A stretch of DNA of 64,000 nucleotides from Cyanobacteria bacterium SBLK (GTDB lineage Bacteria > Cyanobacteriota > Cyanobacteriia > Cyanobacteriales > Spirulinaceae), in assembly GCA_017746715.1 (NCBI GenBank), contig JAGHZQ010000097.1, positions 1 to 64,000 on the forward strand, in the 5' to 3' direction. Below are positions 50,927-59,663 of this stretch, in pieces (position 1 is the stretch's first letter; each line of letters begins with the position of its first letter). The notes under the pieces are model-generated. The model did not search any database, had not been told where the DNA came from, and saw only the letters and a list, made by a program, of their open reading frames with translations. Position numbers and translations under genes: made by a program.

Positions 50927-51148
50927 ATGTTTGCACCTCTCGCAATTGGTTTGTCGATTGCATTTATGGCAATTTGTGTAAACCTCAGTAGCAATGAAGA
51001 AATTATTAAAGTTACCGCAGCGATCGCCGCACTGATTTGTCTTTTGGCGAGTCTGTGGTTTGCTCCCTTATTGATTAAAATTCCCCTAGTCGCGATCGTG
51101 TTTATGAGTAACAAGTTCGATCTGTTGAAGTTTTTTACCACCCATTAA
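50927..51148 (+). CDS. Small membrane protein
   Basis: The 73-residue protein starts MFAPLAIGLSIAFMAICVNL and has a second hydrophobic stretch (VTAAIAALICLLASLWFAPL) plus a third (LIKIPLVAIVFMSN). It is preceded by a weak AGG ribosome site. The longer frame from 50804 encodes a non-hydrophobic, Cys-rich extension that is probably untranslated. It resembles hypothetical small membrane proteins of cyanobacteria. The function is unknown. Confidence 0.65.
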   Translation: MFAPLAIGLSIAFMAICVNLSSNEEIIKVTAAIAALICLLASLWFAPLLIKIPLVAIVFMSNKFDLLKFFTTH

Positions 51149-51251
51149 AGAAAATCGAGCGAACAAAACACAAGATTAGTGAACAGGATGTGGGTCGGGC
51201 TCGAGCTAGAGGTTATAATTCTGAATTGATAATTTTGAATTTTGAATTGTT

Positions 51252-52109
51252 GTGACTCCCCGACTCATTGCCGATTATCAATGCCACAATGCGGAAAGTC
51301 CCCTTTGGCATTCCCAACAGCAAAAATTGTATTGGACGGATATTCCCACGGGACGGATGTTTCGTTACGATCCGAAAAGCGATCGCAGCGAACAAGTTTA
51401 TAGTGGCGAGTCTGTCGGGGCATTTACCATTCAAGAGGATGGTTCCCTGTTATTGTTTAAAGCAAGGGGAGCGATCGCTCGTTGGCAAGCGGGAAAAGAA
51501 ACGGTTTTAATTCCCGAACTTCCAGAAGAGAGAGAAACCCGTTTTAATGATGTCATCGCCGATCCTCAAGGGCGAGTTTTTTGCGGCACGATGCCAACTC
51601 CTCAGAGACTCGGACGCTTGTATCGCCTCGATCGCGATGGGACGATAACCCAACTTCTCGATGGGATTGGTTGTTCTAATGGGATTGCATTTAGTCGCGA
51701 TCGCCAAGCAATGTATTATACCGACTCCCCTCAGCGAGAAATTTACTGTTTTGCTTACGATGAAGCAACGGGAGCGATCGGCGATCGGCAAATTTACATC
51801 ACCACTCCAGAAAACGAGGGAGTCCCGGATGGGTTAACGATGGATGCAGAAGGTTATCTCTGGTCGGCACGCTGGGATGGGTCTCATCTTTTTCGTTATA
51901 ATCCCGACGGAGAGGAAGTTTTGCGCTTGCCTTTACCTGCTAAGAAAGTGTCTAGCGTTACTTTTGGGGGTAAAGATTGCACGGATATTTTTATTACGAC
52001 AGCAGGAGGAAGCGATCGCGCAGAAAATGGCAAAGGTGCAGGGGGAGTCTATACGATTAATCTTGGCATTCAAGGCATACCCGAGTTCTACTCGAGAATC
52101 GCAATATAG
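51252..52109 (+). CDS. SMP-30/gluconolactonase family protein
   Basis: The 285-residue six-bladed propeller hydrolase shows AESPLWHSQQQKLYWTDIPT (metal-binding Glu near the start), RFNDVIADPQGRVFCGTMPT (Asn ligand), GCSNGIAFSRDRQAMYYTDS (Asn) and VPDGLTMDAEGYLWSARWDG (Asp). These are the four calcium/zinc ligands of regucalcin-like lactonases. It starts with GTG at 51252. Downstream, a pyrimidine-rich repeat (ctattcccctt units, 52127-52170) leads to recJ. Confidence 0.92.
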   Translation: MTPRLIADYQCHNAESPLWHSQQQKLYWTDIPTGRMFRYDPKSDRSEQVYSGESVGAFTIQEDGSLLLFKARGAIARWQAGKETVLIPELPEERETRFNDVIADPQGRVFCGTMPTPQRLGRLYRLDRDGTITQLLDGIGCSNGIAFSRDRQAMYYTDSPQREIYCFAYDEATGAIGDRQIYITTPENEGVPDGLTMDAEGYLWSARWDGSHLFRYNPDGEEVLRLPLPAKKVSSVTFGGKDCTDIFITTAGGSDRAENGKGAGGVYTINLGIQGIPEFYSRIAI

Positions 52110-52187
52110 TATACTGTTGTTCGTTCCCCCGCTCTATTCCCCTTTTCTATTCCCCTTCTTTATTCCCTCTTTTCCATCTCTGCAATA

Positions 52188-54230
52188 ATGGCCGTTAAAA
52201 TTCCCCAACAACGCTGGTATATTGCCTCGGAATCTCCAGAACAAATTAACGAATTAGTGCGCGCGACGGGGCTATCTCCCCTCCTCGCTCGGGTCTTAAT
52301 TCAACGCGATATTAAAACGACAGAACAAGCTCAATTTTATATTAATCCAGAATCGGAAAAATTACCACCCCCTTTACAAGAATTTCCCGATTTAGAGGCA
52401 AGCGTGGATCTTTTAGAAGAGGCAATTTCGGAGGGAGAAAAAATTGCCATTTGCGGCGATTACGATGCCGATGGAATGACCAGTACGGCACTATTATTGC
52501 GTGCCTTGAAAGCATTTGGAGCAGATGTCGATTATGCCATTCCCAGCCGCATGAAAGACGGTTACGGCATTAACGAACGCATTGTCGAGGAATTGGCAGA
52601 AGAGGGAGTCGGTTTAATTATAACAGTGGATAATGGTATTTCTGCTTACAATCCTATCGATCTAGCGGTTAGTTTAGGCATTGGCGTTATTATTACCGAT
52701 CACCATGAAGTTCCGGAAAAAATTCCGCCCGCAGATGCCATTCTCAATCCCAAACTCATCCGCGAGAATTCTCCTTATCGATGCTTGGCTGGCGTTGGTG
52801 TTGCTTATATTTTAGCAGTAACGACAGGGCAGCGTTTGGGTGCATTACGGGGCTTAACGAATACTTTATTAGAGTTATTTACATTAGGAACGATTGCCGA
52901 TCTCGCCCCACTAACGGGAGTCAATCGACGCTGGTTAAAACGAGGGTTGCGAAAGCTGGCAAAATCAGAATTAGCAGGGGTAAAAGCGTTAATGGAACTG
53001 GCAGGGGTTAAAGATAATAAAAGGCCCGTCAAACCCGATGCGATCGGCTTTCGTTTGGGACCGAGAATTAATGCAGTAGGGCGCATTAACGACCCGGAAA
53101 TCGTGATTGAATTATTAACGACAGATGATGAAGATGTTGCTTTAGAAAGAGCAATGCAATGCGAAAGAACCAATCAAAAGCGTCAGAATCTTTGCGAACA
53201 AATCGAAAATGAAGCCATTCAACAGATTGAAGAAGGAGATATTGATTACAAAAAAGATAGAGTTTTGGTTATTTTAGGAGAAACTTGGCATCATGGCGTG
53301 ATTGGAATTGTTGCTTCTCGTTTGGTAGAAAGATATGGCGTTCCCGTATTTATTTGTACTCGCGAAGAACATGACGAAGAAATGATTCGCGGATCGGCGA
53401 GAGGAATTCCCGAATTTCACATTTTTGAAGCCTTGGAATACTGTCGGAATTTAATGACAAAATTTGGCGGACATAAAGCGGCGGGAGGTTTTAGTTTAGC
53501 AGAGACAAACTTTGTTGAATTTCAGAGGAAACTCAGTGAATTTGCCTGTAATTGTTTGCTTCCGGAACATCTCAAACCGTTAGTCAATGTCGATAGTTTA
53601 GCTAATTTCGATCGCTTTACGGCATATTTTTACGAACAAATTGAAAGTTTGCAACCTTGGGGAATTGGCAATGCAACCCCTGTATTTTGGACTCCTAACG
53701 TGCATCTTTTAGATCAGCAACCAGTAAGAGGGAATCATCTTAAAATGATGTTGGGACAAGATATTGATGGGAAAATGTATCAAATGAAAGCAATGGCGTG
53801 GCGTTGGGGGGAATATTTTCCTTTACCCAAAACTCTTGATATTGCCTACAAATTGAAGGAAAATACTTTTAATGGTTCGACAAAGATCGAATTAGAGATT
53901 GTTGGAGTCAGACTGGCAACACCAACCGACACAGAGGGTTTGTCGGAAAATAAGAATACTGTTGTGAAACGAGAACAATCGAAAACCGATATTAAAAAAG
54001 CTAAATTTACGTACAGAGAACGATCTTTTTATTGTAGTTTTTGGACTTCTCTCAACGAACTGCGAATTAGGAACGATCGCGATGAAGTTTTGGCTTTCAC
54101 TCCCGGTGCAAAAACGGCATTATTAGGAAAAACAAGAGATACGGCGAAAGAACTCGATTTGAGTCAACCTTATTTATCGGGGTTAGTTCGAGTGGCGATC
54201 GATGTGCTGGGAATTTCAGAGAATAGTTAA
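52188..54230 (+). CDS. recJ: Single-stranded-DNA-specific exonuclease RecJ
   Basis: The 680-residue DHH-family 5'-3' exonuclease carries GDYDADGMTSTALLLRAL (motif I), DNGISAYNPIDLAVSLGIGV then TDHHEVPEKIPPADAILNP (DHH motif III), and VGVAYILA. The DHHA1 region reads GIVASRLVERYGVPVFIC and KFGGHKAAGGFSLAE. It works in RecF-type recombination and mismatch repair. The C-terminal OB-like part is complete. It is preceded by the SMP-30 gene with 78 nt between. Confidence 0.96.
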   Translation: MAVKIPQQRWYIASESPEQINELVRATGLSPLLARVLIQRDIKTTEQAQFYINPESEKLPPPLQEFPDLEASVDLLEEAISEGEKIAICGDYDADGMTSTALLLRALKAFGADVDYAIPSRMKDGYGINERIVEELAEEGVGLIITVDNGISAYNPIDLAVSLGIGVIITDHHEVPEKIPPADAILNPKLIRENSPYRCLAGVGVAYILAVTTGQRLGALRGLTNTLLELFTLGTIADLAPLTGVNRRWLKRGLRKLAKSELAGVKALMELAGVKDNKRPVKPDAIGFRLGPRINAVGRINDPEIVIELLTTDDEDVALERAMQCERTNQKRQNLCEQIENEAIQQIEEGDIDYKKDRVLVILGETWHHGVIGIVASRLVERYGVPVFICTREEHDEEMIRGSARGIPEFHIFEALEYCRNLMTKFGGHKAAGGFSLAETNFVEFQRKLSEFACNCLLPEHLKPLVNVDSLANFDRFTAYFYEQIESLQPWGIGNATPVFWTPNVHLLDQQPVRGNHLKMMLGQDIDGKMYQMKAMAWRWGEYFPLPKTLDIAYKLKENTFNGSTKIELEIVGVRLATPTDTEGLSENKNTVVKREQSKTDIKKAKFTYRERSFYCSFWTSLNELRIRNDRDEVLAFTPGAKTALLGKTRDTAKELDLSQPYLSGLVRVAIDVLGISENS

Positions 54231-54254
54231 CCAATTACAAGCTGCGATCGACTC

Positions 54255-55082
54255 ATGAAAATTATAGAAAAAACCGAAACAAAACTTTCGATTCAAGCTG
54301 AATTAAAACAAAATCGAATTCTCGGTCTTTTGTTTTCTTTTGTAGTTTTTATATTCTTTGCGTTGGTTTTACCATTAAGATTTCCTTTGATTTCTACTTT
54401 GTCTTGCGATCGCATTAATCCATCAGAAATTAATTGTCAACTTCAGGAAGTTTTTACAGTAGGATTTAAAGTGAAAAAATCTTTGCATAATGTATTGACT
54501 GCAACTCAGAAAGTTGCAGGATTGAACTTATATTACGTACAGCTAAAATTAAAACCAAAAAAATCTTTTTTGAATTTTATCAATATTCAGAAATTAACGA
54601 TCGGGTTTCCCACAAATCAAGGTTTTATTATCTTATCTCAAAAACAAGGAATTGCGATTGTTAGAAAGATTAATGATTTTATAGCAGATTCTACAGATAG
54701 AACTTTAACAATCGAAAAGAATTCCGATGTATTGCCTGTTCTAACGTGGTCGATCGTTGTTGCGATCGCACTCTTCGTTACATTATCGTTTTTGTTTTGG
54801 CCATTCAAAACCTATACATTCGATCGAGAACAGCAGAATCTTATTCTGACTCAAAAAATAAAATTTATTAGAACCAAACAAATAAAACACTCTTTTCACG
54901 AAATCGAAAAAATTGAATGGGTAAGGGGAATAAAACATCCAGAAGATTTTTCGAGTGGTGGTTATATCATAGCTGTATCTTTGCATTCTAGCGATCGGAT
55001 ATATTACTTAGGAGATGCAGAGAATCTTATAAGTGCAAACCAAATCGTTCAATTAATTACTTATTATATTAAGTCGAAATAA
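54255..55082 (+). CDS. Two-span membrane protein of unknown function
   Basis: The 275-residue protein has membrane spans at about residues 24-43 (ILGLLFSFVVFIFFALVLPL) and 163-182 (VLPVLTWSIVVAIALFVTLS), an extracytoplasmic loop between them with a Cys pair (SCDRINPSEINCQL) and a cytoplasmic C-terminal region (YTFDREQQNLILTQKIKFIR) that could be a PH-like fold. I know no family. It follows recJ by 24 nt on the same strand. Confidence 0.7.
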   Translation: MKIIEKTETKLSIQAELKQNRILGLLFSFVVFIFFALVLPLRFPLISTLSCDRINPSEINCQLQEVFTVGFKVKKSLHNVLTATQKVAGLNLYYVQLKLKPKKSFLNFINIQKLTIGFPTNQGFIILSQKQGIAIVRKINDFIADSTDRTLTIEKNSDVLPVLTWSIVVAIALFVTLSFLFWPFKTYTFDREQQNLILTQKIKFIRTKQIKHSFHEIEKIEWVRGIKHPEDFSSGGYIIAVSLHSSDRIYYLGDAENLISANQIVQLITYYIKSK

Positions 55083-55148
55083 AATCAAAGCACAACAATA
55101 CAAATTATCGTTATAATAAATAGACAAAATTTTTACAGTCGCTATTCC

Positions 55149-55292
55149 ATGATGATTCACACCCAATTTCAACCTATAACACCACCTTTCCGATGGGATG
55201 AAGCAGGAGGAATCCGTATTGGTAACAGTCGAGTAACTCTCGATAGTCTCCTTAATCTCAAGGAGACTAAAATAATTGCGTTTACTCTTTGA
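55149..55292 (+). pseudogene. DUF433 antitoxin 5' fragment
   Basis: Forty-seven codons from ATG 55149 read MMIHTQFQPITPPFRWDEAG then GIRIGNSRVTLDSLLNLKET, the well-known N-terminus of DUF433 antitoxins (WxxxGxIRIGxxRVTLD), but the frame ends at TGA 55292 before the C-terminal helices (usually EQGxTPExIxxxYPTL). No toxin follows. It is a truncated relic. Confidence 0.7.
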
Positions 55293-55330
55293 TACAATAA
55301 TCTTATTTAAAATAGAGTAAATATTTCCCA

Positions 55331-56662
55331 ATGACTAATTGGAATCAAATTGCAGCCGAGTTGGACGGACTGGAGATCGTGACCGATGCCGATCGCATTA
55401 CCAAATTATCTCTCGATTACTATCATTTTAGTCCCGTTCTACAAGCACAATTATCAGAAAAACGCGCTGATTTAGTCGTTCGCGCAGCAACAGAAACAGA
55501 TGTTCTAAAAGTCGCGCGAGTTTGCGTCAAAAATAAAATTCCCCTAACGGTTAGAGGTGCGGGGACGGGGAATTACGGACAGTGTATTCCTCTTGCAGGG
55601 GGGATCGTCCTCGATGTCACTCCTATGAATAAAATTCGCTGGATAAAACCCGGTTTGGCAAGCGTAGAACCGGGGGTGAAAATGGCAGCATTCGATAAGA
55701 AAGCGAGAGAGATCGGTTGGGAATTGCGAATGTATCCTTCCACCTATCGAACGGCAACGATTGGCGGTTTTATTGGGGGAGGAAGCGTCGGTGCGGGGTC
55801 GATTAATTACGGACAATTGCGCGATCGCGGCAATCTTCACGCCGTCCGCATCGTGACGATGGAAGACGAACCGAAGATATTAGAATTACGCAGCGATGAA
55901 GTGCAACAAGTCAATCATGCTTACGGAACAAATGGCATTATTATCGAGTTAGAAATCCCTCTTGCTCCTGCCTATCCTTGGGCGGAATTAATTGTGACCT
56001 TTGATGAGTTTTTAGAAGCAGCTAAATTCGGACAGGCGATCGCGGATTCTGATGGATTGGTGAAAAAGTGGGTCTCTGTTTTTGCCGATCCTATCCCGAC
56101 TTATTTTACGGCATTAAAAGACTATATCCCGACAGGAAAATCCTGTGCGCTACTGACAATTGCAGAGACTTCTCTCGAACCTTTTGATGATTTAGTGAAG
56201 GAATGGGGAGGGGAAATAACGTATAAAAAAATAGGACAAGAAGCAAAAAAAGGCACGAGTTTAGTTGAATTTGGCTGGAATCATACCACGCTGCACGCTC
56301 GCAGTATCGACCCTAATTTAACGTATTTACAAACCTTTTATTGGACGTTAGAACGGGTCGAGCAAATGTATCGTTATTTTGGCGACGAGGTGATGATTCA
56401 TTTGGAGTTTGTGCGGGTAGGAGGAACAGCGATTCCTGTTGGAATACAATTGGTTCGTTATTCTACGGAAGAACGGTTAAATGAAATCATCAAATATCAC
56501 GAAGACAATGGCGCGGGAATTGGCAATCCTCACACCTATATTTTAGAAGATGGGGGGCGAAAAGTCGTCGATCCGGTACAGGTAGCATTTAAAGAACGGG
56601 TCGATCCCTATGGGTTGCTCAATCCGGGGAAAATGCGAGGATGGGAGGAAAGAAAGCAATAA
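55331..56662 (+). CDS. FAD-binding oxidase/dehydrogenase (GlcD-like)
   Basis: The 443-residue FAD-linked oxidase has the PCMH-type FAD-binding half (ADLVVRAATETDVLKVARVC, IPLTVRGAGTGNYGQCIPLA, VEPGVKMAAFDKKAREIGWE, TIGGFIGGGSVGAGSINYGQ) and a C-terminal domain ending FKERVDPYGLLNPGKMRGWE. This matches glycolate-oxidase-like or related FAD-dependent dehydrogenases. The substrate is not decided by sequence. It is followed by ~180 nt without a gene before the DRYGL protein. Confidence 0.88.
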   Translation: MTNWNQIAAELDGLEIVTDADRITKLSLDYYHFSPVLQAQLSEKRADLVVRAATETDVLKVARVCVKNKIPLTVRGAGTGNYGQCIPLAGGIVLDVTPMNKIRWIKPGLASVEPGVKMAAFDKKAREIGWELRMYPSTYRTATIGGFIGGGSVGAGSINYGQLRDRGNLHAVRIVTMEDEPKILELRSDEVQQVNHAYGTNGIIIELEIPLAPAYPWAELIVTFDEFLEAAKFGQAIADSDGLVKKWVSVFADPIPTYFTALKDYIPTGKSCALLTIAETSLEPFDDLVKEWGGEITYKKIGQEAKKGTSLVEFGWNHTTLHARSIDPNLTYLQTFYWTLERVEQMYRYFGDEVMIHLEFVRVGGTAIPVGIQLVRYSTEERLNEIIKYHEDNGAGIGNPHTYILEDGGRKVVDPVQVAFKERVDPYGLLNPGKMRGWEERKQ

Positions 56663-56844
56663 TTGAGGCAAATGTGTCGGCGATCGCTCTCTCAGTATAA
56701 TTGCGATCGCTTCGAGTCTCGATTTGCCTCACTGTCCCCGTGTAATTACTATCTCATGCCATTGGAGAAGAGCATCACTTTCGACTCGACCCGAAAAAGG
56801 GATACTGAAATTGTAGAGCGTTACAAGTCCGGAGATTCAACGTC

Positions 56845-57048
56845 ATGAGCGATCGAGCACGGTTACTTCCCAATGCAGTTTCCAATTTGTTTGCGACAAC
56901 AGCACGTACGGGAACCATCACATTAGCCGATCGCTACGGCTTGCGGACGGCATTAACCGATGAAACTTTAGATCCAGACGAACGAGAAGCAATCGATCGC
57001 CTGCTGCGTGCCGTTGCCAGAGGACGCTTTAAATTAACCGGAGTTTAA
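56845..57048 (+). CDS. Small DRYGL-family protein, copy 3
   Basis: The 67-residue protein starts MSDRARLLPNAVSNLFATTA and continues RTGTITLADRYGLRTALTDE then DPDEREAIDRLLRAVARGRF. It shares the core with the proteins at 44324 and 50245. It is the first of three small genes on the plus strand (57084, 57426), 35 nt before the next. Confidence 0.75.
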   Translation: MSDRARLLPNAVSNLFATTARTGTITLADRYGLRTALTDETLDPDEREAIDRLLRAVARGRFKLTGV

Positions 57049-57083
57049 TCAAACAATCTACCCCTTATCGAGGAAATCGAACC

Positions 57084-57287
57084 ATGCGAGAACAGAACCA
57101 AAATATTTCTGAAACGTTACTGACAGTTGCAGAAGAGTCGAATGAATTAGAACGCGATCGCGATTTTGGGAATATTGTTTTAGAGACTTATTTGGCTGCT
57201 CTGAACCAAGAATTAGATGAAATTGAGGCACTTTGGCAGTCTCAAAGTCAGCGTTACAAATCTTTTCGTTTCACGACCAGATATTAA
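57084..57287 (+). CDS. Small acidic hypothetical protein
   Basis: The 67-residue protein MREQNQNISETLLTVAEESN is highly acidic, then ends with a basic aromatic tail (QSQRYKSFRFTTRY). No domain is recognised. It is downstream of a DRYGL protein and shares direction, so the two may act together. A gaggaaatcg ribosome site-like sequence precedes it. Confidence 0.6.
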   Translation: MREQNQNISETLLTVAEESNELERDRDFGNIVLETYLAALNQELDEIEALWQSQSQRYKSFRFTTRY

Positions 57288-57425
57288 AGTACAATTGCAC
57301 TTCGAATCAGTTACCGATCTTTGGCTGGAGTTGTAAAATTCCGTCTGGCGATCGGTAATTTTAGTTTGAGAAAAAGTTGACTACAAATCCTTTACTCAAC
57401 CCGAAAAAGAATAGGAGTCGAAAAG

Positions 57426-57962
57426 ATGAGCCATTTAGTATTTTTTGATACTCTCAGCGATCGTGATTATAAAGCAGGAGAAGCTCGCAAAATCGAATAT
57501 TGGGCGAATCCTCCAGAAGTAGGCGATCGCGTTTCTTTGGGGAGTGAAAGGCTTTGGTCAATTGTCGGAGTCGATCGCTATGAAAGTCCAGAAAATACAC
57601 GAGAAGCAATCTATTTAGTCCATTGCGCGATCGGGGAAGTGGAGAAAAGAGCGAATTGGTTTCGGGTTCGCGCTTATCGCGATCGCCAACCCAATTTACA
57701 ATTGTTTTTAGGAGAGGGCTTGTTATTGCAAGTACGGCGAAATTTAACCGGCGATCGACCCGCGATCGGCTCCCTTTTACCTCAATATCATCCTCAAGAA
57801 AAAACAGTGACCTCTCAACCTTGGGGAATTGCTGCGATCGACTCTTATATTCCCGATGCTAATATCGTGCAACCTTGTTATTTAACTGTGCATCTGTGTG
57901 AATGCGTTTACGTGCCAGAAGTGTTAGAATCGGAGAAGGCAGAACACTTTGTTAAGGTTTAA
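57426..57962 (+). CDS. Hypothetical protein
   Basis: The 178-residue protein MSHLVFFDTLSDRDYKAGEA is unfamiliar. It contains a beta-rich start (VGDRVSLGSERLWSIVGVDR) and several HIP1-encoded Asp-Arg dipeptides. No membrane spans or signal. A gagtcgaaaag ribosome site-like run precedes the ATG. It is followed after 15 nt by the HNH gene, but the drop in GC suggests that gene was acquired separately. Confidence 0.65.
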   Translation: MSHLVFFDTLSDRDYKAGEARKIEYWANPPEVGDRVSLGSERLWSIVGVDRYESPENTREAIYLVHCAIGEVEKRANWFRVRAYRDRQPNLQLFLGEGLLLQVRRNLTGDRPAIGSLLPQYHPQEKTVTSQPWGIAAIDSYIPDANIVQPCYLTVHLCECVYVPEVLESEKAEHFVKV

Positions 57963-57977
57963 TGTGCGATCGGGCTT

Positions 57978-59150
57978 ATGGACAGAAAAAAAATTGCAAC
58001 CAGTATAAAACGAAAACTATGGTCTCAATGTGGAGGATATTGTCAAAATCCAAATTGCAACAAATACCTATTTTTAGATATTAACGATAAATCTGTAACT
58101 ATAGCTGAGGTTGCTCACATTATTGGAGCAGGTCGTAGTGGGCCACGCTCAGAGCATACATTAGCTCAATTCATAGATAAGAATGGTATAAATAATTTGA
58201 TTATACTTTGTCTTGAATGTCATAAAGTTATAGACGCTCTTGAAGAACAATATTCAGTGGGAGAGATTATTAAATGGAAAAATCAACATTCTGAAAAAAT
58301 TTCCGCACTCTTTCAAATCCCAAAAATAACTGATGAAAACAAAATCTTACAAGAAGTCAACGATCTTTTAGAAGAAAATAAACTAATTTTTGATGAATAT
58401 GGTCCATTTTCCAAAAAAGCAATTGAAAGCAGTTCAGGAGATGTGCAAAAGATATGGAAGAAAAAATGTCTTGAAACAATATTACCTAACAACCAAAAAA
58501 TTATTGACTTAATCCATCATAATAAAAACAACTTTAAATATCCTTGGGAACTTTATAGACAAATGCTCAGATACAAAATTCATGTAGAATCCTTTAAAGA
58601 AAACTGCTTTATTGAGCAAAAGTTTAATGATTACAAACGCTTTCCTCTAGAATTTAGTTATTTTGTTAAAGATAAATTAGAAATATTAGCAGAAGAATCA
58701 AGTAGCAAAGAATCTATTGAATATCGAAACAATACAATTAATGAATATATAAATCGATTTTTGGCAAATCATTCATTTATTGAAAGTATGAGTAAACGAG
58801 ATCGGGCAATATTTAATGTTTGTTTGAAAGATGAGAGAGAACTCAAAGTATTTGTAACTAACAATTATTATTTTACTGGATACATATTAGAAGAAATACT
58901 ATCAATCGACCCCAATATAGATGCTATTATTTGCTCCAATCCTTACTCTACTTATTCGGAAAGTGCAAAAAAACAATGTATTGAGATGAATATAGGGCTT
59001 TTTAAGCTGAATGAATTTATGGGAGCTATTCATTATAAAAATGCAGTATTTTTAAATTACTTACTTAAAGCAGATCGGCAAGATAGGATTGATGAATTTT
59101 CCTCCAAATTAAGAAAGATAAAACTATCCAAAAGTAAATGTAAAATTTAA
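57978..59150 (+). CDS. HNH-type endonuclease with unknown C-terminal domain
   Basis: The 390-residue protein has an HNH/zinc-finger nuclease domain at about residues 1-112: SIKRKLWSQCGGYCQNPNC, then EVAHIIGAGRSGPRSEHT and NGINNLIILCLECHKVIDAL, giving the CxxC...HI(I)xA...N...CxxCH pattern. The long remaining part is Lys/Asn/Ile-rich and helical, with no known family; a Rossmann-like strand (DAIICSNPYSTYSESAKKQC) is near the end. Its base composition is far more AT-rich than its neighbours, a sign of transfer. A nucleotidyltransferase-like fragment follows. A defence function is an inference. Confidence 0.75.
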   Translation: MDRKKIATSIKRKLWSQCGGYCQNPNCNKYLFLDINDKSVTIAEVAHIIGAGRSGPRSEHTLAQFIDKNGINNLIILCLECHKVIDALEEQYSVGEIIKWKNQHSEKISALFQIPKITDENKILQEVNDLLEENKLIFDEYGPFSKKAIESSSGDVQKIWKKKCLETILPNNQKIIDLIHHNKNNFKYPWELYRQMLRYKIHVESFKENCFIEQKFNDYKRFPLEFSYFVKDKLEILAEESSSKESIEYRNNTINEYINRFLANHSFIESMSKRDRAIFNVCLKDERELKVFVTNNYYFTGYILEEILSIDPNIDAIICSNPYSTYSESAKKQCIEMNIGLFKLNEFMGAIHYKNAVFLNYLLKADRQDRIDEFSSKLRKIKLSKSKCKI

Positions 59151-59249
59151 GTAGGTATCCAAGAAGAATTGCATAGCAATTCTTCTGAAAATCTGCGATC
59201 GTAGGAAATGCTAAATTACGGGTATGCAATTAAATCTAGACACCTACTT
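59149..59249. mobile_element. MITE-like element between the HNH and nucleotidyltransferase genes
   Basis: AAGTAGGT (59149-59156) and ACCTACTT (59242-59249) are 8-bp terminal inverted repeats of a 101-bp segment. Inside is a perfect 11-bp hairpin (AGAAGAATTGC...GCAATTCTTCT, 59162-59186). The HNH stop codon lies in the left end, and the nucleotidyltransferase frame opens just past the right end. Confidence 0.5.
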
Positions 59250-59251
59250 AT

Positions 59252-59461
59252 ATGTTTGGTTCTTATCTCAGGCAAAAGGTTTTTAATGATATAGATTTGA
59301 TTATAGTTCATTATAAAGGCACTACACAAAACGAGATTAAATCTATAAAAAATAAAATATCTCAGTGTTTTTCAGACGAAAGTTTTGATTTTATTATTTG
59401 CTCTGAAGATGAATTTCAAAAGATGGATTTTATTGATGACAACCGAATACAAGTTTTTTAG
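59252..59461 (+). CDS. MNT-type nucleotidyltransferase, apparently N-terminally truncated
   Basis: The 69-residue frame starts MFGSYLRQKVFNDIDLIIVH, the pol-beta/MNT nucleotidyltransferase core GSxxR...DID. In intact proteins a helix and strand precede the FGS motif; here an in-frame stop lies just upstream and the MITE-like element ends 3 nt before. The rest is QNEIKSIKNKISQCFSDES then FDFIICSEDEFQKM. It could be a minimal protein or a broken one. It may have been linked with the HNH gene as a defence or TA-like module. Confidence 0.5.
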   Translation: MFGSYLRQKVFNDIDLIIVHYKGTTQNEIKSIKNKISQCFSDESFDFIICSEDEFQKMDFIDDNRIQVF

Positions 59462-59663
59462 AAAATTAATATTGAAGATTGCGAGAAAAAAGAAATTGTT
59501 GTTTGTTATTGTCAATTTAGTCCCATTGCATCACAATTAGAACTCCTCCCCAAACCGGAAGTTCCTAAAATGCAAGAAGTTTGAAGAAAGGGGCAGAATT
59601 ATCAAGATTTAAAAAAGCGATCGCATCTTGAGGCGATCGCTTCTATGGTTGCATTAGAGAGTT

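Noticed and set aside
59462..59583. Open plus-strand codons after the nucleotidyltransferase stop, ending LELLPKPEVPKMQEV
   Set aside because: No start codon and no family I can name with confidence; possibly another gene tail but not supported enough.
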